Assembly: GCA_965153455.1 (NCBI GenBank)
Contig: OZ234498.1
Location: 1,364,001-1,428,000 of the forward strand
Length of the DNA: 64,000 nt
Direction of reading: 5' to 3'
DNA from: Sphagnum compactum
Lineage: Eukaryota > Bryophyta > Sphagnopsida > Sphagnales
In this document: in pieces, positions 13,401-26,668 of the stretch
Position numbering within the stretch: position 1 is the first letter of the stretch
Layout: every line of letters starts with the position of its first letter
Position numbers and translations under genes: made by a program
Notes under the pieces: model-generated
Seen by the model: the letters and a program-made list of their open reading frames with translations, nothing else
Database searches by the model: none
Told to the model about the DNA's origin: nothing

Positions 13401-14740
13401 ACTACTTGCAAGTACTTGAAATGGACCTAAAATTTGTGATAGTTTGAAAAATAAAGTTCAAGTACTTGAAAGTAAGTGCAATGTTTTTGCAAGTATTTGA
13501 TTTTTTTTTCAACTTGCACCTCAATATTGATGTGGTGAACAATTTAATATATATTTTGGTTAATGGAGTTTGTTTTCATAACTAAAATCATCCCTAACCC
13601 TTGAAAAATGACATAATTTTTGGGATACTTTTGGGTACTTTTTCAAGTGCAAATGATGACACAAATTGCTTTGAAAAGCTAGAGGGAAGCTAAAAATGCC
13701 CATGAAAAAAATTAAAAGTTTCATTTGTTTTCAAATGTTGAAAGAACATTATAATATTAAAAAATTACATATTTTTTAAATTCAAGAGAAAACAAGGTAA
13801 CAAGTATGTACAAAATATCTTGCTTGCACCATGGAATTATATCAAAGTCAATGTAATTGTATTATGAATTGACCATGAACAATAAATTTTTCAACACTAA
13901 TGGTTTTCAATAAATTTTTGAGTCATCTCTTGATTTGATTCCAAAACTTGTTCTAGGGGTGAAAGTATTGGTAAGGTAAGCCAAACAAATAGTCCTTGAT
14001 GGTGCTACTTTTAATGTTATAAAAATAAAAAAAATAAAAAATAAATAAAAAATAAAAAAGCTTTCTTGAATATCATTATTAATCATTACATGTTAAAATC
14101 TTGAACTTTTAAGAATTTATGACCGCGTAATGTTGCAAACCAATTATAACATAAATATAATATGTATGCAAAAACTAGGTTTAAAGAGTATGTCTAGTTA
14201 TCAAATGTATCCTACTATTTGAAGACTTAGTTTTGTTTTTTTGTGTTTTTCTTTGTCATGGTGAGATCTCACAAACCACATCACAACCTTGGAGTATGTT
14301 CCTAATACCTTGATGAAAAGGGTGCTAATAAGTTGATTTTGTATTATTTAAACATGCAATGCAAAAGTTATTGGATTTTGAATAACATTTTCGTCAATAA
14401 GAATTTGATAAAATTCAAATTTATAAAATTTGGGGTGCACTTTTCATTGATGGAAAGCCCTTGATGAACATGGGTGCATTAAAGAGGTTTCATAAATTTT
14501 AGACCTAAAATCCAAGAATCATCAAATTTAAATCTTTTTTTGTAGTTAGAAATTCAATAACAATATGTGCTCTGTGGCATAGGCCACACTAATCACAATT
14601 TAAATAGTCATATTTAAACATTTAAAGACTCATGTTTTAATATTTAATGATTTATGGTTTAATATGATAAAATTGATTGCATTGAGGGTTTTTGCAATTC
14701 AGATTTACATAAATCATAATTATGTCAAGATGGTTTCATT
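10466..14740. other. No supported gene
   Basis: Mostly AT-rich. The first 500 bases may hold further decayed retroelement sequence after gag, but no motif is clear. A-rich simple sequence lies at about 14012-14062 (AAATAAAA units). The 66-codon frame at 12224-12424 is hydrophobic and has no homology signal. Confidence 0.45.
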
Positions 14741-14789
14741 AGACAAATTACATGACCAAAAATCAAGGATTCTCACTATAGAGTAAGAG

Positions 14790-15130
14790 ATTGGTTCCAT
14801 CAATGTCAAAAAACAAACTTGGGATTTTGTGGATCTACCTTTAAGAAAGGAGCATGTCATAAGTGTGAGTTATGGATTTACAAGTTTAAAGCCAATCTTG
14901 ATGGGCAAGTAGAAATTAAAGACAGGTCTTGCGAAAAAATGATTCAAGCAATGCTCATATTCATGCAAATACTAATTTTGCTTGTTGGTGTCTAAATGGT
15001 TTCATAGTTCTAGAACATCACCAAGTGGAGCTAAGCTTTATAATAATAAACTTGACTTTTGCAATTACGCTCATAAAATGAACTTGTGCTATGAACTATG
15101 AATTGGACTTCTAGAGCTATGTGCCACAAT
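14790..15130 (+). pseudogene. copia RT N-terminal scrap, copy A
   Basis: Conceptual reading gives TWDFVDLP, then after a frameshift WIYKFKANLDGQVEI, which corresponds to the start of copia reverse transcriptase (family form: W-V-Y-K-x-K-x-x-x-DG-x-x-x-x-KARLVAKG). The same scrap occurs at 29480-29770 and 38835-39070, each time just before an R1 copy. That repetition is the main evidence for a tandem duplication. It carries stops and frameshifts. Confidence 0.7.
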
Positions 15131-15169
15131 GGGATGCAGGATATAATTAAAGGATATAATCCAAAGACA

Positions 15170-17225
15170 GTTACTTTGAACCAAGTTTTTCATTACAAAA
15201 TAATAGTAGGGATGTTGGCCTTGTAGTGACTAGAACTTATTTACCTTAACTTGACTCGAGCAAGAGGATGAATGCTGATTCACAATGGAGGGGATTCTGC
15301 AACAGGGGCCTCACTATCTGGCCCAGGTGCCGGATTTGGAGGGCTTAGTATTGGATATGGTGGCCATGGAAAAGCCAACGGTCTCCCATGATGGCGAGCC
15401 GCTCGGAGGCATTTAGAGATCTCATTCTGGTCCTGTCATAATCAAAGTGTGATGCTCATGTGTGAGACTTAGCTATCAATCACTTCTTTCTTTTCTTTAG
15501 GGGTGAGAGAGGTTTAAGAAGATGACGAAACATGACATGTTGAAAAACATAGAAGTGAGCTGACCATCCCCAAACAAACAATGCATACAAAAGATGATGC
15601 CTATAATCCATACATTGAAACAATTTTGAAGGAGGCGTCCTCGTGGCATCTGTGTACCAGCTATACCAACCATATTGTGAAGCTCCAAAATTGCTAGTAA
15701 TGTGATTACAGTCACTAGACTGCGTGAGGTAGCCCCCCAACCTCCTCGCATCCTCCCACCCATGACCATCGCTGCCATACTCAAAGTTCGTAAATTCTGC
15801 ACAAACCTGCAAAATTAAGAGCACTCAAAGCTAGCAGTTTTGCAATGAACTTGCTCTTACAAATCTAGTTGTTGAAGAATGTATGAAGGAGATTCTGCAA
15901 GACCGAGAGAAACTTAGAGTGGGTACATAAGTATCAAGCAATAAATGCAATGATTTATGATGACGAGGTTAGTGACTGGTGCCTGGGTTTGAGAAATTGG
16001 TACCTACTTGGCCATTTTGTGAAGTAGGAGGAATAGAGCTTAGGTAGGTCCATATTGAGTACAATAATAATTCTCTTAGTAGCTGAGCCATAGTAGCTGA
16101 ATGCTACTGCTCTGATGAGCATGGGACTCCATATTCAAGTACCTATGGTGGGACACAGGCTTGCCTGAAAATGCTGACTTTAGGGCCATGTTTTACAGAG
16201 GTGCTTTAGAAGTGGCCTACAGGGCAAGCTCAGTTTAACACCAAATTTGCTGCTAAACCGAGTTTCATACCCTGTTGAAGCCCAGTGTACTTTTTTGGTC
16301 CTGTTTTTTGATAATCTCATCCCCTATGTGACCAAACAAGGGGTTCTGGTGCCGTCGTCTTTTACTGACTTTACAGATAACTTTATTAACCTATAATAAT
16401 AACCCATGTAATGTTTACATATATTCTTCAGTCTTTCACATTGGGTGCAACACATCTCATGAAATGTGGAAGGAAGGAGGTATGCAAGATACTTTTAAAA
16501 CAGTATGAGGCAATGCCAACACTAAATTATTGAATTGACACTGCCCAAAGCCATGTGTTGGGTATGGCTTGTGGATGGGGTTGTTAACAGAATAAGACAC
16601 TCACATAGATGTAGGTACAGCCTGTGGAGGGGGGGTGTTACCAGAGAATAAAGATGCTCACCTGAAGCAGGCAAACGAGGGCAATGTCACATTCTGGTAA
16701 CACACCCTTCCCATGGCCTTATGATGTGTAATGACCATATCAGCTCCAACTCATCACATGAAGGAAAAATCAGAAAGCCTTTCCAAAAATGTAAGAGCCC
16801 GCCCAGAAATGTGAGATGGCATCCAGTGTCAACAGGGAAGATGACAGATTTAAGGCGCCCTCCAACTACATTAGGGAATTCTTACAGGTCATTACATACT
16901 GTGGAAGGAGCTCAGTAATAATTCTTGTTCTCTAGGAACACTTCAAGGCCCATCCAGCAAGATGCTGTTCTGTCTGATGGTAATGGGTTCCACTAGAGGC
17001 TGGTCTAGAGTATTGATCTCATGTTCCCCACCATGGACTCGTATCACAAGTGGAACTGGCAGATTTAAAAGTGGAACCAGTATATATCATCATGGCATGT
17101 CCCACCCAGGAAAACCTGAATTCAACACCAAAATCGGTTAGGAACTATGGAAGGGTAAAGAACTGGGAAGTTTTCTTTTTGAACTTTCCTTATCTTTTGG
17201 ATGGCTTGCTTTCCTTCTAGTGTTG
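15170..17225 (-). pseudogene. Repeated gene-like unit R1, copy A
   Basis: R1 is a roughly 2.5-3 kb unit, less AT-rich than its surroundings, present as copies A-D in one orientation and E in the other. Here the best conserved exon-like part is 15497-15802 (minus): a frame with a GGWG motif, a hydrophobic stretch around TVITLLAILELH, then VWIIGII. The minus strand upstream of it reads as a T-rich tract ending TTTTGCAG and the part ends at a CAA/GTATGG-like donor (AAG/GTATGG in other copies). The alternative frame (WEDARRLGGYL...) is also open at 15480-15824, so the true frame is undecided. The unit runs to TTCCTTATCTTTTGGATGG near 17205, where B and D carry the same phrase. Family not recognised. 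Confidence 0.5.
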
Positions 17226-17289
17226 GTGAACATTTGCCAATCATCAATAAAACACAATGCACCCAAGAAAGGGGGAGAAAAGGTGCAAG

Positions 17290-18110
17290 ATGGAACAACC
17301 CAAGTCCTGGCAAACGAAAAATCCTCCAAAGAGGGCGGATTACAAGGGGAATGGAAACAAATCAAGTATTCGGAACTCCCCTCAGTCGTGAGAAGCATAT
17401 TAGATAAGGAGAGGGGACGAACATTTGAAAGAATGCTTAGCTTAGAAGAACCCTCACTTACAATAACAACATGTTTTGACATAGAGATCGCTTGCACTTA
17501 TTGCAACACCGCCAACACCCTTTGCTTGTAAAATAAACACAAAATTGAAAGAGGAGGACCTCAAGTGTCCTTTCGCTCTCCACACCATGTTAGCACATCA
17601 AAAAGAAAAACCATTGACCTTTTGATGCAAACATCCAAAGACCTTTATGGCTAGAAGGAGAAACATGTCCTTTGAATATTAATCACGATAAAGGTCATCC
17701 AAGTAGCCTAAGCCACAATTGTTGTGACAATCTCACAAGATAGAATTACTTGTGAAACCAAATGTACTCAAGTGGGGTTGGTGATGACGACATCACTGAA
17801 CATCCAAACACCATCCATCGAAATCAAAATGTCAACATGTCGACACAAAGACTATAGGATAAGGCACAATATGGATCTACTCAGGTAAAACATGAAATCT
17901 CGCATCTTTCATGATACACGCATAAACATCCCACACAACATCATCGGAAGTTGTCTTCTCCCCACCATGGGCATAACAAAGAATATGGATTCCCATAGGG
18001 TTCGAAAATTGGCCACAAATGCAGTGTGACTAACCAAGGGCTAAAGGATGGGGGAGGCCCAATTGAGTGCACAATGTAATGAAAACAATGTTTGAAACCA
18101 ATTGGAAAAA
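17290..18110 (-). pseudogene. Decayed LINE-like retroelement ORF, C-terminal part
   Basis: Reading the minus strand from about 18110: MGIHILCYAHGGEKT, then VVWDVYACIMKDARFHVL, then after stops and shifts a MDGVW...DVVITNPT stretch, and finally a QAISMSKH segment. From memory, this order matches a protein segment found in many copies in land-plant genomes and often annotated with non-LTR reverse transcriptases. At least five stops and frameshifts were seen. The sub-frame 17138-17497 (119 codons) and 17941-18297 (118 codons) are intact pieces in different frames. It sits exactly where R1 copy A stops matching copies B and D, so it is probably an insertion in copy A. Confidence 0.45.
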
Positions 18111-19950
18111 AGATAATTAAGCAAACAAACAACCATGCACCCACACTTGACCTTGCATAAGGTTTCAAATGCATCCAATGCAAATGAAGGCAAATCAAAG
18201 ATGATGTGAGAAAAATAGTGGCCATGTAATCTTTTTGAAATACTCTCTTGAAATCAATTTGCTTTTCTCTCTGCCAAATGTTCAAATGGGGGTACACATG
18301 TTGCCGCCATTAAGGGAAAAAGTTCATGTGCCAACCTCAAGTGGTTATGGAAGGATAATGAACCCAAATTGTTCATCCTATCACTCTCAATAATAACAAA
18401 AAAGAATTCAATAAGAACCTAAAGACTATGACGATTTTGAGAATTATTTCTTAAATAGAAGGACTAATTAGATAGGTATGCCCAGGTAGGTAAATAGGTA
18501 GGTTTGAGCTAAGTAGGCCTAGACTAGGAATGTGGAAATAGGTAGGCCCAAGCTAAATAGGTATCTTCATTTTAAAACCTTTTATGGATAATCATATGTT
18601 ATATTTTTGGTTTAACTTTAAAGTCAACCCTATTCAATGGGTTCATCTTAAATCACATTTTTGAAAAGAAATTTCTTGTGTTTTTTGAATGTTTTTAAAA
18701 CACATAATTATATAGTTTTAAAAAGTGAGATATGGGATAAATTTTCTATTCTCAACCTAATTGCAACCTGGTTCCAACAACTTATAATTACATTCAAACC
18801 TTAATGTAAACCAATAAATTCAATTTGTCTTGTAACAAGCACACATTTATTTTATAGTTATTATACATGGGAGTTTTTTTCCAATGTCAATATGTAATTG
18901 TTATTTAGGTTGATTTATGTCTTTCTCATTGAAAATCTACAATTAACCTTATGGTTTTATCAAAATTTAGGTTTTGGATGCAAAAACCATTAAAACTTTT
19001 TGTGGCAAACCATCAATTCTTCCTTAGTTTTTGTTGATTATTATTTTGACATTGGGGGTAATTGTGTGTGTACCTTTTGTTAACCACATGTTGTGGCATT
19101 TTGTTGATTATGATGGTACATCAACAATTATACGTAGATGAAACAAAAGATGGTGTGCACATGTCAAGGGCTGGATTGGTTGGGATGTTTAACTATGGGA
19201 ATGGACACAATTTGTCAAATATCCCTTTCACAAGCTAGATGTTACTTAATACTTGTAAGAATGATATAATAAGGTCTATTTTATGAATAATTTCCAAAGT
19301 CACAACAAATATCTATCATTGGTGTGTTTTCCCATGTTGGACCCAATAATATAATGCAAACACAATCAAAGTAGCCACAAGAAGTGTGGACAATGTTCAA
19401 ATAGTATATCCCAATATCCATGAGAAATCACCAAGGGAACATAATAATTTGGGTTTTCAAATTTTCTTAAAGCCAACTTCATTACTTGCAAACTTTCAAT
19501 GATCAAAATTTCATGGAAATTGATGATGTTTCAAAAGTACTTGTACATGTTTAAAGCATTCCAAAACCCTATTGTGAACCATGGTATTTTTCCCCTTCAA
19601 ATGTCTTTTCTCATATCAAATGTGCACCATTCCTTTTCAAATTCGGAGAGGATCTAAATATTGACAATAAAAATAATATGAATTGAAGTTAATGAAATTC
19701 ATGTTTACAATGCATTTTATCACTTTTGGTGCAAGCATGATTTTGGCTCCAAAATTATGAAATTTGAGGATGTGTATTTAAAATTATTCATTCTCATATA
19801 GCAATAATCATGGATGCAAAAATACATGATATATGATCAAGATGTAATAAAAATTTATTTATATCTAACACAATAGTTGTAAACTTGATATCAAAAATGA
19901 AAAAATGGGATATAATACCAACACATGAATCCCACATGTCAAATGCAATC
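18111..19950. other. No gene; TAGGTAGG-rich patch at 18465-18560
   Basis: AT-rich sequence without coding signals. At 18465-18560 short repeats of AGGTAGG / AAATAGGTAGG occur, similar to the patch at 26260-26395. Confidence 0.45.
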
Positions 19951-19979
19951 CTTTGAAATAACTTTTAACTTTATGCCAT

Positions 19980-20560
19980 TTGGCTCCTTTTATTGAGTTT
20001 GAACATAGTATGTAGCTAGAAACATCAAGTTGCAATGTAGTGGTCATCATGGGCAAGTCCATGACAACAATTTTGGTAGAGAAAGTTTTACATGATTCCT
20101 CCCATTTTTGCAAATGTTGGAAAGAGTTTCTTTCAAGGACATGATAATTTGTCATTACCTCATTAGTGATAGAAAGTCAAGAAAAAAAGAGTTAATGCAA
20201 CAGGAATTAAGCAAAATGTAATCTAGACTAGCAAATTTCACACAAAGAAACTCCCTTTTACCACTTTTGTTAGTGGGTGGTAATACTAATGTTGGTAACA
20301 TTTACTTTTCAAGAGAAAATGTGATCCTAATTCCAAAATCTTAAGTTTTTTTTGGGAAAGAACCTTCAATCCCTAGTCAAGGATTCTTAAAAAACTTATA
20401 GTTTGATTTTGGCCCCATTTATTCACATTTCAAGACCCCCAATTCTCAAAATTTTAAAAAAAAAATTCCAAGATGAATCCAACTCCAAACTAAATTTGGT
20501 TCTATCCAATTTTACCTACTTGCAAAGAACTCAAATCTAGATTTTTTCTAGTCTCTAGCA
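19980..20560. repeat. Duplicated segment, copy A (with 34560-36110)
   Basis: Collinear phrases occur in both places: GTAGCTAG...AACATCAAGTTG, GGTCATCATGGGCAA, ACAATTTTGGTAGA versus ACAACTTTGGTAGA, CACAAAGAAACTC versus GCACAGAAACTC, and CACATTTCAAGACC. Copy B is longer because a SINE and other bases were added. This supports duplication of the whole block behind R1. Confidence 0.6.
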
Positions 20561-21093
20561 TTATATTGGTCCCGTGTGAACATTTATATCAATTACTTGC
20601 CTAGACCTAAGAATTAAAAAAATAAAAAAGATTACATACTTGAGACATGTTAAAGAAGAAACGATTGCATGCCTAATGGGGTAGATGCATGAATGGGTGA
20701 CACTTTTGTGACATTTTTTTGGTTTTCGTACTACCCATCTTATTTCAATGTCTCCTAACAAAACACATATTCTTAAATTTGTTAATTGGGACTTGGATTT
20801 AGATTAACAAATTGATTATGAAATATGATAAATTTTTTTTGAAAGAATACACCCACTTTTTGCTATGGATGTTTGAAATTGAAAATAATGGATTGATCAA
20901 TTGATTGGAATTTTATAAAATTATGATTTTCATATACAATTTTAAACCAAATGATTTAAAGTGATTAAGTATCATGTCATATGTTATGATTTAAACAATT
21001 TATATTTGAAAACCTTGTTTTCCAAACTTTAACCATCAAATAATATTGTACTTTTTGGTGATCAAAATTGGTGTTTATTTTCATAAGTCCCTA
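20561..21093. other. No gene seen
   Basis: AT-rich sequence continuing from the duplicated segment; nothing recognisable. Confidence 0.45.
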
Positions 21094-21165
21094 CACTACT
21101 ACAAAATGTGGGTGCAGTTCATTACATTAGACCAGTGAAGTCACTACTTCTTCACTGGTCGCCGT
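21094..21165 (+). mobile_element. CACTA transposon terminus
   Basis: CACTACTACAAAATGTGG begins at 21094 and is followed by GTGCAGTTCATT. The right end of the CACTA element at 54060, reversed, starts CACTATTACAAAAGTGCG and continues GTGCAGTTCACT, so the two ends belong to one family. A perfect 11-bp hairpin (GACCAGTGAAG at 21130-21140, its complement at 21150-21160) follows. The other end of this element was not found. Confidence 0.6.
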
Positions 21166-21586
21166 TCACAACAACCAGTGAATTCATTCAAAATCTATTG
21201 AAATCACTTGGTGTACAGGGACACCTTTTGTTGTACTGCTAGTAGTTTTAGTTTTCCTTTTGTTTTAGACTTTTTCCAACAAAGCCTACACTTTTGGGTG
21301 TTTACTTGGGCATTCATTAATATTGAATTTATTTCTTTTGCTAAATGGACTTTATTACCATTTAACTAATGATACCAAATCAATTTTTTAATTTAACATT
21401 GTAGAATGGGCTTTTGTGAACTATTTGTCTGGGAAACAATGAACCATTCATTCATGCATTTATCCAATGCCACCTCTATCCCCACCCCCAAATTAATATT
21501 TATAAATGGTGTTTTCATTATCTCAAACCTTAAATTTTCCTCAAAATTAATAACATGTCTAACCCTAATCTTAAAAAATATATAAT

Positions 21587-21617
21587 GAATATATATATAT
21601 ATATATACATATATATA
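21587..21617. repeat. AT microsatellite
   Basis: A run of alternating AT units with one interrupting C. Confidence 0.9.
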
Positions 21618-21894
21618 GGTGCAAAATGTGGTTGGTTTCATTAGTATAAATCCTATGATTTGGAACCAGTCAATATGCAACTAGCTATCATTTCCAATTA
21701 TATTAGTCATATTTGCAAGTACAAATGTAATACCATATAATTTTTGGGCCATATAGTTGTGTGTGCAATTGACATGCAACTAAATGTGTACAAAATGGAT
21801 ATGTGTTATAAAAATAATGACATAGTTCGAATACATACCTAAATTAATATACCCAATATGTCTACTTAAGTTACGTATAATAATATTATACCTT

Positions 21895-22165
21895 TAGTAT
21901 TGAAGTTAAACCCATGTTAATTAAAGCTAAACCTAGGCTAGCCAAAATTAAACATCGATTAAACCTATGTTAAACTAATTATGAAACTAAAATAATGATG
22001 GCTAAACTAACTAAATGATTAAATTAACCAGGGCTAAATCGATTAGGAGGCTAAATTAATAATGGTTAAATTAACTTTGACAAAATTAACCATTCCTAAA
22101 CTAATTAGGAGGGTAAATTTACCATGGTTAAACTAACTATAAAGTTAAATTAACAATATGAACTA
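21895..22165. repeat. Degenerate TTAAACTAA / GGCTAAATTAA array
   Basis: About a dozen short direct repeats of AAACTAAC, GGCTAAATTAA and GGTTAAATTAA. Arrays of this sort occur in the subterminal zones of CACTA elements, and one CACTA end lies 0.8 kb to the left, so it may belong to that element. That link is inference. Confidence 0.45.
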
Positions 22166-24840
22166 CGTATATGTACAATTTGATTTTTTACACATTATCA
22201 ATATTTATCAATGATTTAAGGTTTTGAAGAATTTTATTCAAATTCAAAAATATATTTTAATAAAATTTCAATACTTAGTAAAATTTTAAATTCAACATAT
22301 ATATATTCAACATTTTGGCAAATAAAACCATTTTTTATTGAGGAATCTTATTTGGAAACTTATAATTTTGTTTTTAAAGTGTAAATTCGGAGAAAAAAGG
22401 AAAATTTCAATAAAATTTTGAGCACACAAAAATTTCAAAACATACGGGCTACATCTTTTGGTGATATAATAGAAATCAATTAATTAGTATGAATAGTTTG
22501 TGTTATTCAATATTATCATATAACTATTAGTTGTTAATATTAATAATATTTCTTCACTAATTAATTTTTTTGTTATTATTTTCATTATAATATTAATTAT
22601 GTTATTATGCCTATGATTAGTAGATTACATTAAAGCCTATAAATAATTTAACCTAGGTTACATATTAACCAAAACTAGGTTTAATATTAAAATATGATTA
22701 ATTATGTTAATATGTTACATAATTAGCCTTAATTAATTATTAATTAAAGCTAACTAATAATAGTATAATATGATTAATAATGATTTATTATGGATAATCA
22801 TAATTATTAAAAAATGTTATAGTTTTAATTATAATCATTAATATTATTACTTATAAACATCCATTAAAAAATATTACTAGTGAATATGACTTAATGAATA
22901 TGATTATATTATTACCTTTTAGTATTTACTCCTTTTAATTCTAGTGACAAGTGATTGGAATTGATATATGAAATATTTGTTGGAATATTCTTTTGTATGG
23001 TCGTCGAAAGACCATTTTAAAGACAATTAAAAAAATAACTACTTCAATTGTATTAATAACTACGTCATTTCCTATGAATTTTTCAATAACTATCTCCAAC
23101 CTTTCTTAATAATCACTTCCATTTATAGCTACCTCATTCTTTTCCTCTATCCACCAACATGGATATGAAAAGAACAAATTAACATCTGTTTTTTCATGTC
23201 CATGAAATGAATATTAATTTAAATTAAATTAGACATTGACATAAATAATGATGAATTATTAAAAAACCATATGGAAACATAAGAAAAATAAAATAGTTGA
23301 TCATCATTGGTAGTGCACAACAATGTGAAGCTCAAATATATTAATATAGTTAGTACGTAAACCAAGTTAATACTTAGCATAGGTATTAGTGGTAGTTGTA
23401 TCTAATGTGCAACTAAGTTGTAAATGCTTACAACTAAATTTTTTATCCCATATCTTTTGTTTTCCAATCCAATTTTGCACACTATGTAAGGAGGTGCAAT
23501 AGCCAGGTTCACAAACTAAGTGAACAAATAAAATAAACTTGACCTTAAATGGTTAAAGTTTAAAATCAAATTTGATGATTTTAAACCTACATCTCTAGCC
23601 TAACCCCACTTTTCAACCTACATACCTAGGTGCCATGTGTGAAAATCTTATTAACCCCAAATAGGATGATCTACACTTAATTAATTAATGCATAATAATA
23701 ATAAATGATAAACAAGCCTAGAATTGCCACGTGCCACCATATAATTGGCCTTGAAAAATGGGCATGTGTCAAATGGTCAATGAATGGTTCATGATGTGTA
23801 ATGTGTCATCATCTTAACATCAAAAGTTTTAATGATTGAGATTAATCCAAGGAATTTTTAATCTTAAAAAACACAATTTTAAAAAAAAAGATGTGTCTTT
23901 AAGCAATTTGCCCAATCTTAATACACTTGTTACGCATTGATTAATTGCATTGTAATTGTAAGGAAAGTTGCATTAGGGCAACTACATTTGGATGAAACCA
24001 TATAAGGTGTGGATGAAATTGTATAAGTATAATGTGTATATTTGTTGCATGTACATTGTGTCACATGCAATTGCATGTCATTGCAACTTGTTTAAAACAA
24101 CTACACGAATTTCAATTGTATATGATAGTGCCATTTTCCTATTGGTGTTTTGCTTTATAACCAAAGGTTAATTCCACCAGTTCTTGGTTTTGATTCTAGT
24201 TCCATTTTTATAAAAAAAATTAAATTGATGACCCAAGTGCCACTTAATAATTAGACCAAAAACCAAAACTAGAACCAACCAAATATTGGAACTTGCCAAC
24301 ATTGGTAATTACCCCCAATAATGAAATTACGAATATGAAAATCTATGGGCATATTACCCCTTTTCCACTAAATGCCAATTACCACAATAAACGCAAATAG
24401 AAGTTTCTACTAAATATACAAACAAAGAATAAATTGACTATGATGGTATAATGGTAGTGCTCTCTTCATTATGCCAACTAAGTTACAATAAAAAGAATGG
24501 GATTGCCCCAACAACCTTATAACTTCACTACCACTTGCTTTATTTTCCCACACAAAATTTCCACACTTCACACACATAAATGGGGAGGTAAGAGGTATTC
24601 ATTAGAAAGGTTCCCTGATGGCTACCCTATATTTTGATTACTTCCTATTCCACTAATAATCAAAACAAACTAAAAAACATCCTAGCAAAATTTTATCACA
24701 ATGTATTATGCAACACACTATCATGTACTATACTCAACATTCCAAAATCAAACCCTTACATAGGCTCAATTGACCTCCCCTTGTGTCTTATGAAAGTGAG
24801 GGCTCACTCACATACCTTTTACAAATTCTATACTTAACTT
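22166..24840. other. No gene seen
   Basis: Extremely AT-rich (many AATTA/TTAAT runs), partly resembling CACTA interior sequence at 26.7-28 kb. No open frame with any family signal. A TGGTATAATGGTAGTGCTC string at 24449 resembles a tRNA A box, but no B box follows. Confidence 0.45.
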
Positions 24841-25578
24841 GAAATGACTAACTATACACACATCCAAAACTATGTGATAATGAATCAATGAAACCACATT
24901 TGCTTCGACATATAAACTTGATTATATTTGTGAACCTCATTAGTTGCAAGATATAAACACAATTAATTTAAAATATAAACACATAGACAATCATTGTTAA
25001 TTTCAATATCCTTTAGTTTTTGGTTGCCATTAGCATCCCAAGTTAGAAATTATACCTATACCATACATGTAAGTATGATTTCGAGAAGCATGTTCTAGTT
25101 CTAGTTGACTCATGTGCTTTGCAAGTTCATAACCAAACATCTAAACATTGGTTACTAGTGAAAAATATATATATTTGATTCAAAATTCCTTAGGGTTCAT
25201 TTTCTTGAAACTTGTGTTTTGAATCTTTAATTGAAATAAATTCATTAGGGTTCATTTTTTAGAAAATTGTGTTTTTAACACCACTGAAGTTTATTGCACT
25301 TGGGCCAATGACACAAAGGCCCACTTGTACATATTATTTGAAACCGAATAAATTTCAAAATACATAAAAATTCTATTATCAATCAAATGGTTGGTAATAC
25401 TAACTTAATATTTGAAATAATTCATAAGGGTTCATTTAATAAGCACGGATGTTAGATTTGAAATCTCAATATTTCGGCATTTTAGCCTATTTAGAATAAT
25501 CCACACCCTTTTCAAATCCCTAATAGTAATATATATTGAAGGACTATATTCTTAAACATAATCAAATCCTTGACCATT
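24840..25578. repeat. Duplicated segment, copy B (with 37740-38480)
   Basis: Long collinear match: ACATATAAACTTGATTATA, CTCATTAGTTGCAAGAT, AGCATGTTCTA, CTCATGTGCT, CACTTGGGCCAATG, and CACACCCTTTTCAAATCCCT occur in the same order at 37740-38480. The match then breaks at 25579, where a TIR element is inserted, and resumes after 29143. Confidence 0.75.
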
Positions 25579-26259
25579 TGGGTGAAAGCACATTACAATG
25601 ACGCCTTTTGGGGTGTCATATTGTACTATTTTCCAAGAATGTGCATGTTTGAATGTATTCCACTTCAAACTTTTGAAAGCTTTTCACAATATTTTTTCAT
25701 ATTATGTTAAAATAGAACTTAAGCAATAGATTAAAAAATAAACTATTTCATTTCATTTGATAAAGTGGGAAATTGGAATATATTTCTAGAAATGAAAATA
25801 ATGTATTTGTAGAAAATGTATTTGTAGTAATCTACTAGTAGAAAATGGCCATTTTCTAAGTAGTCCATGCAACTAATTTTTAGTTGCAAGCGACATTTGT
25901 AACTAAAATCTTAATAGTTGCATTGACACTAGTCGCAAACGACAACAAATTTTGAATGAAAGAAAAAGTCAACAAAATACGCCTTCATGCTTTGATTGAT
26001 CATATATGTATTGTCACTAGCAACTAAGATGTGATTTTTTTGGTTAACGATGGGGAACAAGTTATGTGTTGCCATGTGGCCCAACTTTTAATAATTAAAA
26101 ATATTTTATTATTATTTTGAAATAATTTAAGATTTTTTATTTTTATGTTTGGATGGTTTAGATTGTGACATATGGTGCAATAGAAATTTGCCATGTGACA
26201 TATTAATTGAATTTGTCCAAATTAAATTTAAATCAATATTTAGGTATGTAAGTTGAACT

Positions 26260-26395
26260 AGGTACCAACCTACCTATATACCTACCTACCCATCTAGGCA
26301 AAACACCTATCTAGATAGGACCTATTTACCTACCTAGGCCAAATATCTATTTAGGTAGGTAGGTAGGTAGAAAAGTAGGTATGTAGGTTAAGGAA
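26260..26395. repeat. TAGGTAGG inverted patch
   Basis: CCTACCTATATACCTACC on the left and GGTAGGTAGGTAGGTAG on the right form an imperfect inverted repeat around a centre near 26330. Confidence 0.6.
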
Positions 26396-26525
26396 ATAAG
26401 TCGTTAGGTGTAAGTACATGAATATTTAAATTTTATTTTGGGTTAAGTCGTTGTTATTGGCTCATCCCATAATGCCCATGTTTTAAAATATGAAAATGTA
26501 AAGATAAATTACCTTGTTTATATAC

Positions 26526-26668
26526 TTTTCAAGATGAGAATGAAAGTCAAAACATATGGGATAAATTTTTAGTTGCAAGTTGTTTACGACTAAACATTTT
26601 TAGTTATAAACTACTTGTAACTAATAAGTTTATCCCATATGTTTTGGCTTTCATTCTCATCTTGAAAA
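26526..26668. mobile_element. Foldback MITE, 143 bp
   Basis: The left arm 26526-26595 and the complement of the right arm 26598-26668 agree over about 70 bp with under ten differences; the outer 40 bp (TTTTCAAGATGAGAATGAAA...) are almost identical. Nearly no loop. The inner part has TAGTTGCAAGT motifs like the surrounding CACTA element. Confidence 0.7.

Noticed and set aside
24440-24520. tRNA-like A box (TGGTATAATGGTAGTGCTC)
   Set aside because: No B box at the proper distance and no cloverleaf.
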